From: Capra hircus
Lineage: Eukaryota; Chordata; Mammalia; Artiodactyla; Bovidae
Direction of reading: 5' to 3'
Assembly (NCBI RefSeq): GCF_001704415.2
Contig: NC_030826.1
Span: forward strand, 29,941,324-30,005,323
DNA: 64,000 nt
Positions 1 through 10,797 of this stretch are shown here, piece after piece (position 1 is the stretch's first letter; each line of letters begins with the position of its first letter). A program made the translations under genes and the position numbers. The notes below the pieces were generated by a model that worked only from the letters and a program-made list of their open reading frames with translations, was not told the origin of the DNA and made no database searches.

Positions 1-900
1 AAAATAAAAACCAGGACTATATTTCTTAGAGGTTTAAGGTCTGATTTTATGTTGCTGAAAAGGTACAGGAAACCATCAAGGTGAAATATATCATGAAGCA
101 TAAAAATTGATCCCGAGATAGTGTAACTCCTAGGGTGCTCAGGAGAAGCACAAACAGAAATAGAGTGGAAAGGCATATTGCAGGATTTCTGAAAGTAAAA
201 AGAACATCTTACAGAAGACCATTTCACCACATAGCTACACCAACTATCTGATAACTAGACTTCCTGAACTTGAACAGAGCAGTTGGAAAAAGAATATTAA
301 ACGTGTACTTAAAATTATGGAAAATATAAAGAAAAGGATTTGTCCCACAAATAAAAGATGAAGATCATATGAAAAAAGAACAGGAAACTTTGAAAAAGAA
401 CCACATACAACTTTTAGACATGGAGAAAAGCAGAAACTAAAATTTAAAGCTGAGTAGAGAGACTAAATAATAGATTAAACACCACCAAAGAGGGAATTAG
501 TACATTAGAAATAATTCTGAGGAAATTATACAGAATTATACAAAATTATACAGAGAGAAAATACAAAAAGAAAAAATTAGGTTAAATAGCTTAAAATGTA
601 TAGATCCCACCTGTGTCTAATGTATATTCCAAAGGAAAAGATAATAGAGAAAATATGGGAGAAACAGTATTTGGATAAATAATGGTAAAGTGTTTTTCCA
701 GCATTAGTGAATGACCTGAATCCATGATTTCAAGAAACACAGTGACCTTCAGCAGGTGAAATAATCAAAACCCCAAAATCACAAGTAATATTATAAAGCA
801 GATAGAAATTAATGACAGATTCTTTAGTCAGGAACAAATCTGAACTGGCAGAAGAGTTCTCAATATATACACTTGTGCCAGACAATGCTGTGATGAAGCA
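1..900 (+). mobile_element. Old L1 ORF1-derived remnant (L1M/HAL1-like)
   Basis: A-rich sense strand with degraded but ordered similarity to the second half of mammalian L1 ORF1. About 640-760 keeps the order of the coiled-coil/RRM-side text (an 'unfinished ORF1' run with 'catgaatccatgattc..aagaaacacagtga'-type wording), and about 830-860 resembles the ORF1 C-terminal stretch. No open frame longer than about 60 codons survives. HAL1, an L1 derivative carrying only ORF1, is possible because no ORF2 text follows. The family call is by eye and the left boundary is outside the window. Confidence 0.45.
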
Positions 901-901
901 A

Positions 902-1120
902 AATTACCATCAACTTAAGGGGCTATACAACTAAGTCCCCTACATTGGAACAAATTCTGTTCTGAGAGCTTGTTCATAAATCCAATTTGTTCATAAGTCC
1001 AACAAAGTTAGGCTAGGTACCCAACTAACACAATCAGCTGTATAGTACTACACTGTAATAGGTTTATAATACATTCACATCTTTGAAAGTTCACAACTTG
1101 AAGGGTTGTATGTAGGTCAT
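902..1120. repeat. Repeat-like segment, family not assigned
   Basis: Contains wording such as 'ttcataagtccaacaaagtt' and 'ctgtaataggtttataatac' that I associate with a dispersed ruminant repeat, possibly of DNA-transposon origin, but I cannot name it. It carries internal near-repeats of 'gttcataa(a/g)tccaa' at about 973-1003. It has no coding potential. It could also be unique DNA. Confidence 0.3.
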
Positions 1121-1149
1121 ATGTAACCAGCTCAACTATCATTCAGGAA

Positions 1150-1610
1150 GTGAGACAAAATAAACACATTTTTGCAGAAATAAAGGTTAAGAAATCTACC
1201 TCTATCAACATAAATCTCAAAACACAATAGTGAGTGAGAAAAGCAAGCTCCAATAGGATATGTACATTATGATTGACATAAAATTATAAAAGCCGGCCTT
1301 GAAGTATCCATGTTTTTTATTTAAAGTGCAAAGTACTATTGAGAAACATACAACCACGTGTAAGATAGTAGTTGCTGCCTGGTAGGCTAGACAGGATGCA
1401 GAAAGCATGGAGAAGGCAGTCGGACTTCAGCTATAACAGAAATGTCTTAGATTTTTTTTTGCAATAAAAGAAAAATCTGCAGGAAAACTGGAAAACACTA
1501 ACATTGATTCAAAGTAGATGGAGGGTCATAGTGTCTATTTTACTTCTGTACTTTTTGTGTTTGCAATATTTTCAAAACAGAATTTTTTTTTAAGAAATAA
1601 ACCTATGTCA
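1150..1610 (+). mobile_element. Probable old L1 3'-end remnant
   Basis: A/T-rich stretch with the typical order of old L1 3' UTRs: an 'agtgagaaaagcaag' core near 1233, a 'ctgtactttttgtgtttgcaatattttcaa' type motif near 1545-1575 and a terminal A-rich run near 1582-1600. It is degraded, and the assignment is tentative. Confidence 0.35.
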
Positions 1611-2175
1611 ACGAGGAGGAAGAGGGAGAATGGAAGAACAAGCCAGAGAGGACATTCACTGTTGTAGCAGAAGAGAGTCCGTCCCAATCTAAGTGGGAAG
1701 AGGCGAGAGAGAGAGAGGTGGATGTCAAGTCCAGGTCACGTTCCCACTCCTGCAGCCAAGCACATGCACAGACGTCCCCTCTCTGACTCTCCGTCTCCCC
1801 ATCTTTGAATGAATCGCGGTTGGAGCTGGTTATTCAACAAGATCCTTTCCATTTCCAGCACTCCTTTGCTCCACTTCCTTCAAGTTTTCAGACGGCCATG
1901 CTCTCGGATATAAAAGTGGCTTTCACTAATGTAACTATACTACTTAAAACTCCCTTAGCTTTAAGTGACAGGAAATTCAGCCCAAACTGCTTAATAACCA
2001 GCAAAATGTAGGAGCGATTTCCCAATAAGGGCAGTCTGAGAAATTTCAGCCTGTCTTTTTTTTTTAATGTTTCAAATAGATTTTAATTTGAGAGGTTGCT
2101 TTGGGTTTACAGCACAACTGAGCAGAGTGGAGCAGGGTCCCCAGACACCACTTCTCACCCTCCATGGTCTCATTC
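1611..2175. other. Single-copy-looking stretch
   Basis: Purine-rich at 1612-1720, then mixed composition. About 2075-2165 resembles an old L1 3' UTR in antisense ('tttacagcacaactgagcag'). I see no exon, RNA gene or regulatory motif that I can support. Confidence 0.4.
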
Positions 2176-2290
2176 TTTTTTTTTTTCTTTGCGAAGAGTC
2201 TTGTGGAATTTTCCTTCCCCGACCAGGGATTGAACCCATGCAGTGAGAGTGATGAGTCCTAACCACTGGATTGCCAGGGAATTTCCTGGC
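2176..2290 (-). mobile_element. CHR-type tRNA-Glu SINE
   Basis: The reverse strand starts with 'aaattccctggcaatccagt' and carries a B-box-like 'gggttcaatccctggtcggg', the hallmark of CHR SINEs of cetartiodactyls. The T-run at 2175-2189 is its A tail. Non-autonomous and mobilised by L1. Confidence 0.8.
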
Positions 2291-2812
2291 TCTTTTTTTT
2301 TTTTTAAGAAATAAGTTGGAAGCTTGAAGACAGCTTCACAGAGTAGGCAGTATCTTCTTACACAGAAGATGGAAGGTGAGAGGGAAATCTTAAAAGCGAG
2401 GAGCATTCTGATTGTAAAAAGGAGCCATGCAGAGATAAACACATCTTTGGTTTCCAATTCCAGTATTCATGATCAGAGACTTATTTGCTTGAAATATGTA
2501 GTTTTAGGATCATTCAAATGAGTTCTAATTAGAACTACAGGCGAGAATGATGAACATTACAGGCCATGCAATGTTGTCCAATAGTAAAAATGAAACATAA
2601 GTGGTTGAAGAAGGGGTTATGTAGATTTTTAGAAGACAGCACGTGCCATCAGAAATAGAAAGTGGGATTCTGTAAACCATTTGTCTTCATAGCATTGCAA
2701 GGAAAGAATACATTTATTTTTGGATCACTCTCACAACTTAATACATCAAAACAGACAAATTTTAATAATTTAAACAAAAAATTGTGATGTTTACACAAGG
2801 TAAGTGAAGGGC
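2291..2812. other. A/T-rich stretch without recognised features
   Basis: T-run at about 2293-2305, then A/T-rich sequence with short chance frames only. Nothing supportable as a gene or named repeat. Confidence 0.4.
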
Positions 2813-3013
2813 AAGTCATTCAGTCATGTCCAACTCTTTGCAAGGCCATGGACTGTAGCCCACCAGGCTTCCCTGTCCATGGAATTCTCCAGGCAAGAAT
2901 ACTGGAGTGGGTTGCCATTTCCTTCTCCAGGGGATCTTCCTGACCCAGGAATCGAACCAGGGCCTCCTGCATTGCAGGCAGATTCTTTACCGATGAGCTA
3001 CCAGGGAACTCCT
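2813..3013 (-). mobile_element. Bov-tA SINE, near full length
   Basis: Antisense copy. The Bov-A body lies at 2815-2935 ('atggactgtagcccaccagg'), and the tRNA-derived head at 2936-3013 ends in the complement of 'ggagttccctggtagctc'. The tail shares sequence with BovB, whose machinery mobilises this family. Confidence 0.92.
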
Positions 3014-3021
3014 CTCTTATA

Positions 3022-3095
3022 CAGAGTAAACCATCACAATATTGTAAAGTAATTATCCTCCAACTAAAATAAATAAATAATTTTTTTTATAAAGC
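3022..3095 (+). mobile_element. L1 3' terminus (ruminant-type)
   Basis: Shows 'caatattgtaaagtaattat' followed by 'cctccaactaaaataaataa' and an A/T tail, the extreme 3' end of ruminant L1 copies, here strongly 5'-truncated. Confidence 0.7.
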
Positions 3096-3254
3096 ACATT
3101 CTTTCCACTTAGCTCTGTCATTAGTGCTATTTGTCCAATATTTCCCGTTCTGTCCACTAAGAGGACACAGCACTTTCTGGCCTTCTTGTGATGTGGGCGG
3201 GTGGGGGTGGGCAGGAGGCCACTTCTGGCCATGTATCATGAGTAGGACTAAAAC

Positions 3255-3345
3255 GTCTTACAATATTGGGATGGTTTTTGCCATACATCAACATGAATCG
3301 GTCATAGGCATACATGTGTCCCCTCCCTCCAGGCCCAAGCATTTA
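3255..3345 (-). mobile_element. L1 3' UTR fragment
   Basis: Antisense L1 3' UTR text: 'acaatattgggatggttttt' then 'gccatacatcaacatgaatc'. It is the opposite orientation to the L1 tail at 3022-3095. Truncated on both sides. Confidence 0.7.
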
Positions 3346-5104
3346 ATTGCAGGACCCTGCAGAGGCCTCTTTACCCTCTACCATCAGTCAGGTTTGATCC
3401 CCTGAGTGACTGTTGAATGGACCCTTTCATCCACCCCTTTAGCAGCCCCTGGTGGGCACCTGGCACCACAAAAAATAAACTCGTGTTGTTTGAGGCCACT
3501 GTGGCTTGGAGCAGGTGGGATGCAGGCTCCTGGCCGATGTGTCACATAGAAGATGAAGGAATAGAGTTGGGAGGGGTGTGAGGCTGCCTGAAGAGGGGCT
3601 CAGTGCTGTCTTAGGGCCTGCAGGAGGGCGTCCCCAGAACACACCCTCACCTCCGTTACCTGCGCTCCATATTGCCTGCATAGAGACCGGCTTCTATTTC
3701 TGGACACACCTCGATAGAATAACCAGTGATTGACAGCATCGCTCCGAGGCAGGCTGTGAACCCGGCCGCCACGTTCACTCTGAACGGAGCAAAGAGCAGG
3801 AACAGAGCAGGAGCCTGTTACCGCTGCCTGAGCCTCTTGCGACGCACACAGAGCGGCAATAAGCTTTCGAGAGAGGATGAAGGGAGCCGTATCTTGACAA
3901 CACAGCTTGCCACCGGCTTGTCACCGAGGGGCCTGGGTGGCTGGGGCTGGCGTTTGCTGAACAAGTCTCCCCTTGGCTGGGCTGGGGGCTGGTTCGCACA
4001 GGATTGCGATGTCAAAATCGGAGATGGTCTGGGGAGGGTCGGAAGCACAGATTAACGTGCGAACCGAGCATCAGCCACCCGCACGTTCTTGCACCGGGAA
4101 CTCGTCTCTCCCATTGTCAGCCTGGCAGCTTGATTCCTTCCAGCCATGTGCTGCTCTTCACTGTCTTGGGTACCACTGAGGAATTTCACAGGCTCATCCA
4201 CGCACGACTCCTGGATGGATGCAGTTCCCTTGGGAGCCGGCTGCAGCCTCCATACAGGCAATAGCAGAGATGCACTCTCCCCTACGTCTCTGTCCAGTCG
4301 GTCCATACCTACCCCACCCCCAAACATCCCACCACACAGGGTCCTATGGCTGCCTCAGACTTGGTTCAAAGATCTCAGTGTATCAACTGAGTCAAAGAAG
4401 GATCATTTTCAACGACATTACAAGAGCTAGTCTTTCCCCTTGGTCTAAGGAAAAAAGCCTTCTTTCCTGAGGGAGTGACGACATGGACATCCCCAGCTCT
4501 GAATTTTACTTCTTTGTCCTCAAATCCAAGATATTTTTCCCCCTAGCAATTTCATCTTCAAATTTCCATCTCGTGACTTTGTATCCACCCTGCAGAAGCC
4601 CAGGAGTACCTGTTCCCTGGGTGTGGCGCACCATCTTCCAAGGGAGATTTAGGTACTTCAAGTGAAGAGCAAATACAGAACAGCTCTTCCCTGACCTAAC
4701 GTGTGTTTTCAGTGTCCCCCTTGGACAGCATTTGAAGAACTGCTTCTGTTGCTACATTGAGTTGAAATATGACTGACCTAACCAACCATTCCTGCCTCTC
4801 GATTAAAGCCCCAGTATATAGCAGTGGAGAGAGACATACTTCGTGAGTAGAAACGTCAAAAACTAGAGGCCTCTTACTAGACTCTTGAAAAATAAAGTAA
4901 ATAGTGTGGACTGGAGTCCTGTGTATTCGAGTTGAATCCTGGAACCACACCTTACAAGACTGTATAACATAAGCAGGTGATGCCACTGCTCAAGTTAAGT
5001 AAACAAGCCCAACTAATCCCAATGTCATCTGTAAGACGGGACCACACATAAATAATGCGCCGGGGAGGTTACTGGACACTTAGGAACACTTGAGAAGCAT
5101 TAAG
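3346..5104. other. Single-copy region without SINEs
   Basis: 1.7 kb with no ruminant SINE. It contains the CpG-rich patch listed separately. Open frames reach about 109 codons (3726-4055 on the plus strand) but show no domain, codon-bias cue or splice structure that I can defend. No polyadenylation or promoter motif is convincing. Confidence 0.5.
3735..4115. promoter_or_regulatory. CpG-rich patch, island-like
   Basis: A hand count gives 26 CpG dinucleotides in about 380 bp, in G+C-rich, non-SINE sequence. The flanking DNA is CpG-poor, as is normal for methylated mammalian DNA, so this density suggests a segment kept unmethylated in the germ line, such as a promoter or enhancer. No TATA box, initiator or exon could be fixed, so the function is inferred from composition only. 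Confidence 0.45.
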
Positions 5105-5105
5105 A

Positions 5106-5292
5106 GAACTTCCTTGGCAGTCCAGTGGTTAAAACTTTGCCTTTCAATGCAGGGGTAGTGAGTTCGATCCCTTGTCAGGGAGCTAAGATCCCCCATGTCT
5201 GGTGGCCAAAAACTCAAAACATGAACAGAAGCAACATTGTAACAGATTCAATAAAGACTTTTTAAATGGTCCACATTGAAAAAAAAAAAAAC
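5106..5292 (+). mobile_element. CHR-type SINE, full length with tail
   Basis: Starts 'aacttccttggcagtccagt', keeps a B-box-like 'agttcgatcccttgtcaggg' and the family's 3' region 'attcaataaagactttttaa', and ends in an A run at 5279-5291. Confidence 0.85.
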
Positions 5293-6055
5293 CACATTAG
5301 TTTCCCTTCCACTGTCATCTTCCCTTCATTCTGAGTAATCACACACCTGCTTCCTGAATCATCAGAAGGCAAGTTTGTCTCCTTCTATCTCTGTTTTGGT
5401 CTAAAGTTTTTCAGCACTTTGGGGAGGGAGGAATTTGAGGTTTGTCAGTCATTCTTTCTGATCCTTCTCGGAGAAAAGAGATTCATCCTTTTTTATGATT
5501 CAGAACCTACTGAGATCAACCCTCTTTGTACTTTGATGGAGGAAAGAGGAAGACAGCCCAGCTGGGGCATAGTGAGGTGCATCCCAAGTAAGCAGGAGAC
5601 AGCCTATTGGGTCCTGAGTTTGCTGGCATGGAGAATTCATTCATTTGCCCATTCATTCCATATCCATCTAGTACTTTCTCAGTGCTGCGCACTCTACCAG
5701 GTCCCCAGGAAGCAAGAAAGAGCAAGACTGGGAGTCTGCCCTCTAAGAAGCTTCTCTCCTTTAGGAGCCACAGAAAGGGGAAGGAGGTGTAGAAATAGGA
5801 GGCTGGTGGCCGTCCAAAGCAGAAACTCACTAATTCATCATCTGCACCGAATGCTAGCCCACAATTCCCGCCATCCAGGCACTTTTGTGGGTTTCTTTCA
5901 GGAGAGAGGGGATGCGGAAGAAGGATGAGGGCAAATCCAGCTTGTAACAGAACCTACTAGTCCTTGATTCCCGCCTTCTCCTTCCTCCTTCCTGTCTGTG
6001 CACTCCTGTCAGAACTGAACTTGACTCCAGGAGCCAATGAAGAAGCAGAGAACGT
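5293..6055. other. Single-copy stretch with a probable antisense L2 fragment
   Basis: About 5640-5780 resembles the antisense L2 3' end ('cattcatttgcccattcatt', then a 'ctctaccaggtccccaggaa' segment). A 169-codon plus-strand frame at 5419-5928 overlaps this and shows no domain, so it is treated as chance. Confidence 0.4.
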
Positions 6056-6059
6056 TGGT

Positions 6060-6220
6060 AGTAAGGAGACTTTGGAGTCGGATCCAAGTAGCCCTGGGGC
6101 TGTTTATTTAAATTCTGCTCTGGTATTTACCTCTCTGTGGGTCTGAATAAGCATCAGTTTGCACATCTCTACTGGCTGTAAGAATCAGGACTAATGTAGA
6201 GGAAGTGCCTGAAATACATG
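6060..6220 (+). mobile_element. MIR SINE, degraded
   Basis: The order of features matches MIR: 'tttggagtcggatccaagta', a CORE-like 'ctggtatttacctctctgtg', then 'cagtttgcacatctctactg'. The 3' end is cut by the adjacent Bov-tA insertion. Confidence 0.5.
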
Positions 6221-6224
6221 GCGT

Positions 6225-6443
6225 GACTGCTAGGTCACTTCAGTTGTGTCTGACTCTATGCGACCTCATGGACTATAGTCCACCAGCCTCCTCTGTCCAT
6301 GGGATCCTCCAGGCAAGAATGCTGGAACGGGTAGCCATGCCCTTCTCCAGGGGGTCCTCCTGACCTGGGGATCGAACCTATGTCTCTTAAAGTCTCCTGC
6401 ACTGGCAGGCGGGTTCTTTACCACTAGGGCCACCTGGGAAGTC
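6225..6443 (-). mobile_element. Bov-tA SINE
   Basis: Antisense Bov-A body and tRNA head with about 10 extra bases in the head ('tctcttaaagtctcctgcac'). It is flanked by a diverged direct repeat (about 6208-6225 'cctgaaatacatggcgtg' and about 6444-6461), the likely target-site duplication. Confidence 0.9.
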
Positions 6444-6454
6444 CTGAAATATAG

Positions 6455-6649
6455 TGCGTGCATACTCAGTGACTCAGTTGCATCCGACTCTTTGTGACCC
6501 CATGGACTGCAGCCTGCCAGCCTCCTCTGTCCCTGAGATTTCCCAAGCAAGAATACTGGAGTGGGTTGCCATTTTTTCCTCCAGGGATCGAACCTGAGTT
6601 TCCTGCATTGGCAGGAGGTTTCTTTACCACTGAGTCAGCTGGGAAGCCC
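6455..6649 (-). mobile_element. Bov-tA SINE, internal deletion in head
   Basis: Second antisense Bov-tA directly following the first. The head lacks the usual 'ggggatcttcc(c/t)gaccc' stretch: text jumps from 'ttcctccaggga' to 'tcgaacctgag' near 6580-6595. Confidence 0.88.
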
Positions 6650-7156
6650 AGGGAAGTCGAAACATAACAGTAGCCCTTTAACAAATGGAGGTTCTTTCGC
6701 GTTCTTACTGCAGTTGCCTTTGCTACTCCTGATCTGTGTCTAGTACCCAAAGTAGCGAATGACCAGAGTCTGGGGTTTGGTCCTTCCTACCCCAGACACC
6801 ACGCATGCTCGCCTTACAACTCCATGGAGAAATGGAAAATCGGTGGGGGTGGGATAAAAACAGCCTGGGTCCAGGGAGAAGGGACCGACCGATCAGGAGG
6901 CAGGAAGAAGAGGGAACTACTTGATAAAGGGGAGGACAACCGTGGAAAATGAGAAAAGGGGAAGGAGCAGAGGAGAACCTGAATTCCTCACCGCCATCTT
7001 CCCACAAACCTTCAGGCCCTTCGGTGAACAAAGGAGCCTCCCCGCTCAGGAAACCCGCTCCACACCCATCTCGGACCCTCTGCAGTTCCTCTGCTATCAG
7101 GAAGCCAGGCTGCAGGCACAGCAAGTGTGTCCCCAAGGCCGCCTTCCCTGAAATAG
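6650..7156. other. Single-copy-looking stretch
   Basis: No recognised repeat. A 180-codon minus-strand frame (6723-7265) runs into the neighbouring SINE and has no domain. Nothing else supportable. Confidence 0.4.
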
Positions 7157-7368
7157 CCAACGCGGCACCAGTGGTAAAGACCCGCCTGCCATGCAGGAGA
7201 CATGAGAGGCATGGGTTTGATCCCTGGGTCGGGAAGACCCCCTGGAGGAGGGACTGGCAACCCACTCCAGTATTCTTGCCTGGAGGATCCCATGAACAGA
7301 GGAGCCTGGGAGGCTATGGTCCATAGGGTCACAGAGAGTCAGACACGACTGAAGCAATTTAGCACACA
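7157..7368 (+). mobile_element. Bov-tA SINE
   Basis: Sense copy: tRNA head with B-box-like 'gggtttgatccctgggtcgg', a body with 'ccactccagtattcttgcct', and a 3' end 'cagacacgactgaagcaatt'. The head carries a short extra piece near 7200. Confidence 0.92.
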
Positions 7369-7826
7369 AGGTAAATTCAGGAGAGCAAAGAGTGAAGATT
7401 TCAAACTACCCCCATGGGGAAGGGTTGAAAAGAGACGTCTATAGGGATAGATATGTGATAATCTTTCACTCGGATGAGAAATTCAATTTTCTAAAAAAAA
7501 AAGACTCACCTTAAAAAAAAAAAAAGAACCCATCAGGGACAGGAACATCTCTGAATTCTTTCAAGTAAGAAAGGTGTGAAGACATCTAAACCACAGGAGT
7601 GAAACGCTATCGGCAGACATCCTAGAGCTTAAGCTTGGTGAGATTCTCATGAGGAATGGCATCCAATTCTAAGAGTCATTTCTTATTTGAGGAAAAAAAG
7701 ACCTGAGTTGCTGTCCAAAATGTGCCCCATGGTGTTATGTATATGGTGGGGAGTGGAGACCAAAACAGCATCAGAGAGTCAAGATTCAAACCCAAAATAC
7801 TTTCATCCCCACTGTGAGTCTCATTT
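7369..7826. other. Stretch with two A-runs, otherwise featureless
   Basis: A-runs at about 7493-7502 and 7514-7525, possibly tails of unrecognisable retroposed sequence. No gene seen. Confidence 0.35.
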
Positions 7827-7827
7827 A

Positions 7828-8013
7828 GCCACTCAGTCACGTCTGACTCTTTTGCAACCCTGGGGACTGTAGCCCACCAGGCTCCTCTGTCCATGGGATT
7901 TCCCAGGTAAGTGTACTGAAGTGGGTTGCCATTTCCTCCTCTCTCCTGACCCGGGGATCAAATCCGAGTCTCCTGCATTGGCAGGCGGGTTCTTTACCAC
8001 CTGGGAAGCCCAC
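7828..8013 (-). mobile_element. Bov-tA SINE
   Basis: Antisense Bov-A body ('ggactgtagcccaccaggct') followed by a tRNA head ending 'ttctttaccacctgggaagc'. The head is slightly shortened. Confidence 0.9.
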
Positions 8014-8775
8014 GAGTCTTAGTGTTAGACATTTTCACCTACACTAAGGGGACATATATTCTGAGTTCTGCCACTTCTTCACACTAACTTCTTTTGGGTG
8101 GACAGTGACCGGTGTCCACTCCCAGGATGAACGCCAATGACTCAGCGCTGGGGTCCGTGTATTAGAAACGTCGAAGAGAGCCTTCTGTGAGCAGAGAGCT
8201 GCTCCGTGGACATCTCGCCCTTGCTAAATGAGAGATCACTGCAGCCTTTCTGTTCCTAACAAGTGAATGCCCAGAGCAAGTCCTCAGCACAGACAGGGGG
8301 CAGAGCTAAACGGAAAATCTGCTACTGCTCCACCTCCTGTAGGAAGGCCCTCCTTCCTCCCCCGCCCCTTTTCGGGCATACTGTGCCTTCTTCCTGGCCA
8401 TTGTCACCGTCACAACCCCAGTACCATGCTTTGGGGTTACTCATCAACATACTGGCATCTGAAGCTTGGCCTGCTGTTATATCTCAGTGTTGCTGTCATC
8501 TTGATCTTGTAGCTAAAGAAATGGAGCTTCAGACTCAAAGTCACAGGGGTGGGTGGTGTGTGACCACTGGTCAGTCGGGGAGGGGGAACTTTCCAGCAGA
8601 GGTCAGTCTGAACCTGATCCACTCGGATCTGCCCATCAGCAGCGCCTCCCAAGCTTCTGGCTTTTTTTTCTTCCGTGCATCCCCATCTTTCCCCCACCCC
8701 CGACTCACAAGCCTACCTATCCTTCTTGTCATTCTGTCACAGCCCTGCTCTTGACAGAGTAGCATAGAGAAACCT
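8014..8775. other. Single-copy stretch
   Basis: No ruminant SINE. A 163-codon plus-strand frame at 8263-8754 overlaps frames on both strands and shows no family hallmark. No splice signals could be paired. Confidence 0.4.
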
Positions 8776-8779
8776 GTGC

Positions 8780-9003
8780 CATGACAAGCAGAGTCTGTGG
8801 GTCCAGGAGGACCTGAGTTCCAGTCCCAGCTCAGCCTTCCCCAGCTGCGTGACCTTGGACAAAGTACTTAACCTCTTGAAGCCTCGGTTTCCTCACCTGC
8901 CAGTGGGACTAATAATAGTAACTCCCTCAGAAGGCTGTTGCCAAGATTAAATAACACACTTAAAATACTTAGTGCAGTGCCTGACATATGCTGAAAACTG
9001 TTA
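8780..9003 (+). mobile_element. MIR SINE, well preserved
   Basis: Contains 'gacctgagttccagtcccag', the MIR core 'gctgcgtgaccttggacaaa' and 'cctcggtttcctcacctgcc'. Its 3' end is interrupted by the Bov-tA at 9005-9213. Confidence 0.85.
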
Positions 9004-9004
9004 A

Positions 9005-9213
9005 GTATTACTCGCTCAGTCGTGTCCGACTCCTTGCAACCCCATGGATGGTAGCCCGTCAGCTCCTCTGTCCATGGGATTCTCCAGGCAAGAATACTGG
9101 AGTGGGTTGCCATTCCCTTCTCTAGGGGGATCTTCCTGACCCAGGGATCAAACCCAGATCTCCTGCATTGCTGGCAGATTCTTTAACAGTCTGAGTTACC
9201 AGGGAATCCCCTG
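9005..9213 (-). mobile_element. Bov-tA SINE inserted at the 3' end of a MIR
   Basis: Antisense Bov-A body with 'tccgactccttgcaacccca' and a tRNA head ending 'gagttaccagggaatcccct'. It abuts the MIR, showing later insertion. Confidence 0.92.
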
Positions 9214-9955
9214 CTAAAGGCTCAGTACTAGTCGCCTTTGCTAGTAGAGCCCAGCGATAGAAGTTCACCTCTGAAAGGGATATCCTACAGACAGCGTTCT
9301 CCCCACATATGGGCATGCTGGGAGGGAGCTTTGGAGATGGGGAGACTTGGAGCCCTTGGCGCAGGGGTCCCAGGCACCAGCAAGCATCCAGATTAATGAT
9401 GCCTCACTTGCCATCTGCCATCTTCCTTTTAGCTGAGCTCATTAGCACCTCAGGCAAGGAAGGGGAAGGAGGTCAGGCTAAATCCTGTCCATCTCAGTGC
9501 TTCTTAGTAGAAAGAGAAAGCTAAGAACCAGATCAAAGTTGGGTTGAAGTTGAAGAGCCTGCAATTACGCTGAGGTCTGCGGTGCTCTCTCTTCAGTCTT
9601 GGGTATTTGAGTGTAGGCTGCATTTGACAGTTCTGACACACACACTTGATCCGGTCTGAGAAGCCTCGTCTTTTGGATCCTTGAAGGACGAAAGCCTAGG
9701 ATTTGAAGGTTTTCGTTTCCCCTGCAGATTCCCAAGTCCTCAGACAAAGCTGCATATGTTGGCAGAAAGTGGTGGCCAGGAATTTGCACACCTGGTTTCT
9801 GGTTTCGGCTCCATCTTTTGATATCTCTGTTTCCACATCCCCTTCTCAGAAATGGGGAGCACGGTGACCCTTACTGGGAGACGGATAGCATATCGGTGCC
9901 TATTCCTCACCCAGCATCTACTTTGCAAATATTTATTGAGCTTTAAGCTATGTAT
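9214..9955. other. Single-copy stretch
   Basis: No ruminant SINE. Around 9920-9957 a short 'aatatttattgagctttaag' resembles the antisense 3' end of MIR/L2. No gene seen. Confidence 0.4.
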
Positions 9956-10160
9956 TAATGTTAGTCATTCAGTCGTGTCTGACTCTTTGTGATCCCATAG
10001 ACAGTAGTCCACCAGGCTCCTGTGTCCATGGGATTCTCCAAACAAGAATACTGGAGCAGACAGCCATTCCCTTATCCAGGGGATCTTCCAGACCCAGGGA
10101 TTGAACCCATGTCTAATGCATTGGCAGGCAGATTCTTTACCTTGAGGCAGGCACTCCTAA
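9956..10160 (-). mobile_element. Bov-tA SINE
   Basis: Antisense copy with body 'tctgactctttgtgatccca' and head text 'attgaacccatgtctaatgc'. The outer end of the head is truncated near 10145. Confidence 0.9.
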
Positions 10161-10214
10161 TACTAGGCATATGAGAACTTATGGTCCTACTACTTCTTCC
10201 CCTAATAATAATAA

Positions 10215-10390
10215 TGAATATCCACTAGCATTAATTCAGTGAGTATCTGTATGCCAGGCCTTCCTTGGCTTATCTCTTTTAACCCTCCCATCTACCCTAT
10301 ACAGAGGATGCTATTATTATGTCTATTTTTCACACAGAGAAACTGAAGCTCAAAAAAGTATGTGTCACTTTTCTACACCCATGCCCATGA
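10215..10390 (-). mobile_element. MIR SINE (antisense)
   Basis: Antisense MIR order: 'tgccaggccttccttggctt', 'gatgctattattatgtctat', then 'cacacagagaaactgaagct'. Moderately degraded. Confidence 0.7.
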
Positions 10391-10672
10391 AACACAAAGA
10401 TAATGGGGTCCATCACTCGCTTTCAAGAAGCTCAGAGTCTAGGGTGATTCTCCGCCATCATAACTGCAATATGATATTATCTGTGCCATAACAGAAACAA
10501 TAACAGATAAAATTGTTCTCAGAACAAAGAGAATGGAGGTGTCCATTTTGCCTGCTGATGCGAGTTGGGGAGGGTTAGGTCAGAAAAGATGCATGGAATC
10601 CGTGACATTTGAGTTGTATGTAGAGGCACCTTTCCTTCTGTAAAGGATTTGCAACAACATATTGTGAATGAC
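10391..10672. other. Unassigned stretch
   Basis: No repeat or gene recognised. Confidence 0.35.
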
Positions 10673-10797
10673 CCCTGGAGAAGGAAATGGCAACCCACTC
10701 CAGTATTCTTGCCTGGAAAATCCCATGGTCAGAGGAGCCTGTCGGGCTACAGTCCATGAGATTGCAAAGAGTCGGACACAACTGAATGACTAACACA
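10673..10797 (+). mobile_element. Bov-A monomer SINE
   Basis: Only the Bov-A unit is present: 'ctggagaaggaaatggcaac' to 'agtcggacacaactgaatga'. There is no tRNA head. Confidence 0.9.

Noticed and set aside
5419..5928. 169-codon plus-strand open frame as a gene
   Set aside because: No recognised domain, overlaps frames on the opposite strand and a probable L2 fragment, and has no splice or promoter context.
6723..7265. 180-codon minus-strand open frame
   Set aside because: Its first part lies in a Bov-tA SINE read backwards and the rest has no recognisable family.
9600..9660. Prokaryote-style promoters or terminators
   Set aside because: The repeat content fixes the window as mammalian nuclear DNA, so bacterial signals are not meaningful here.
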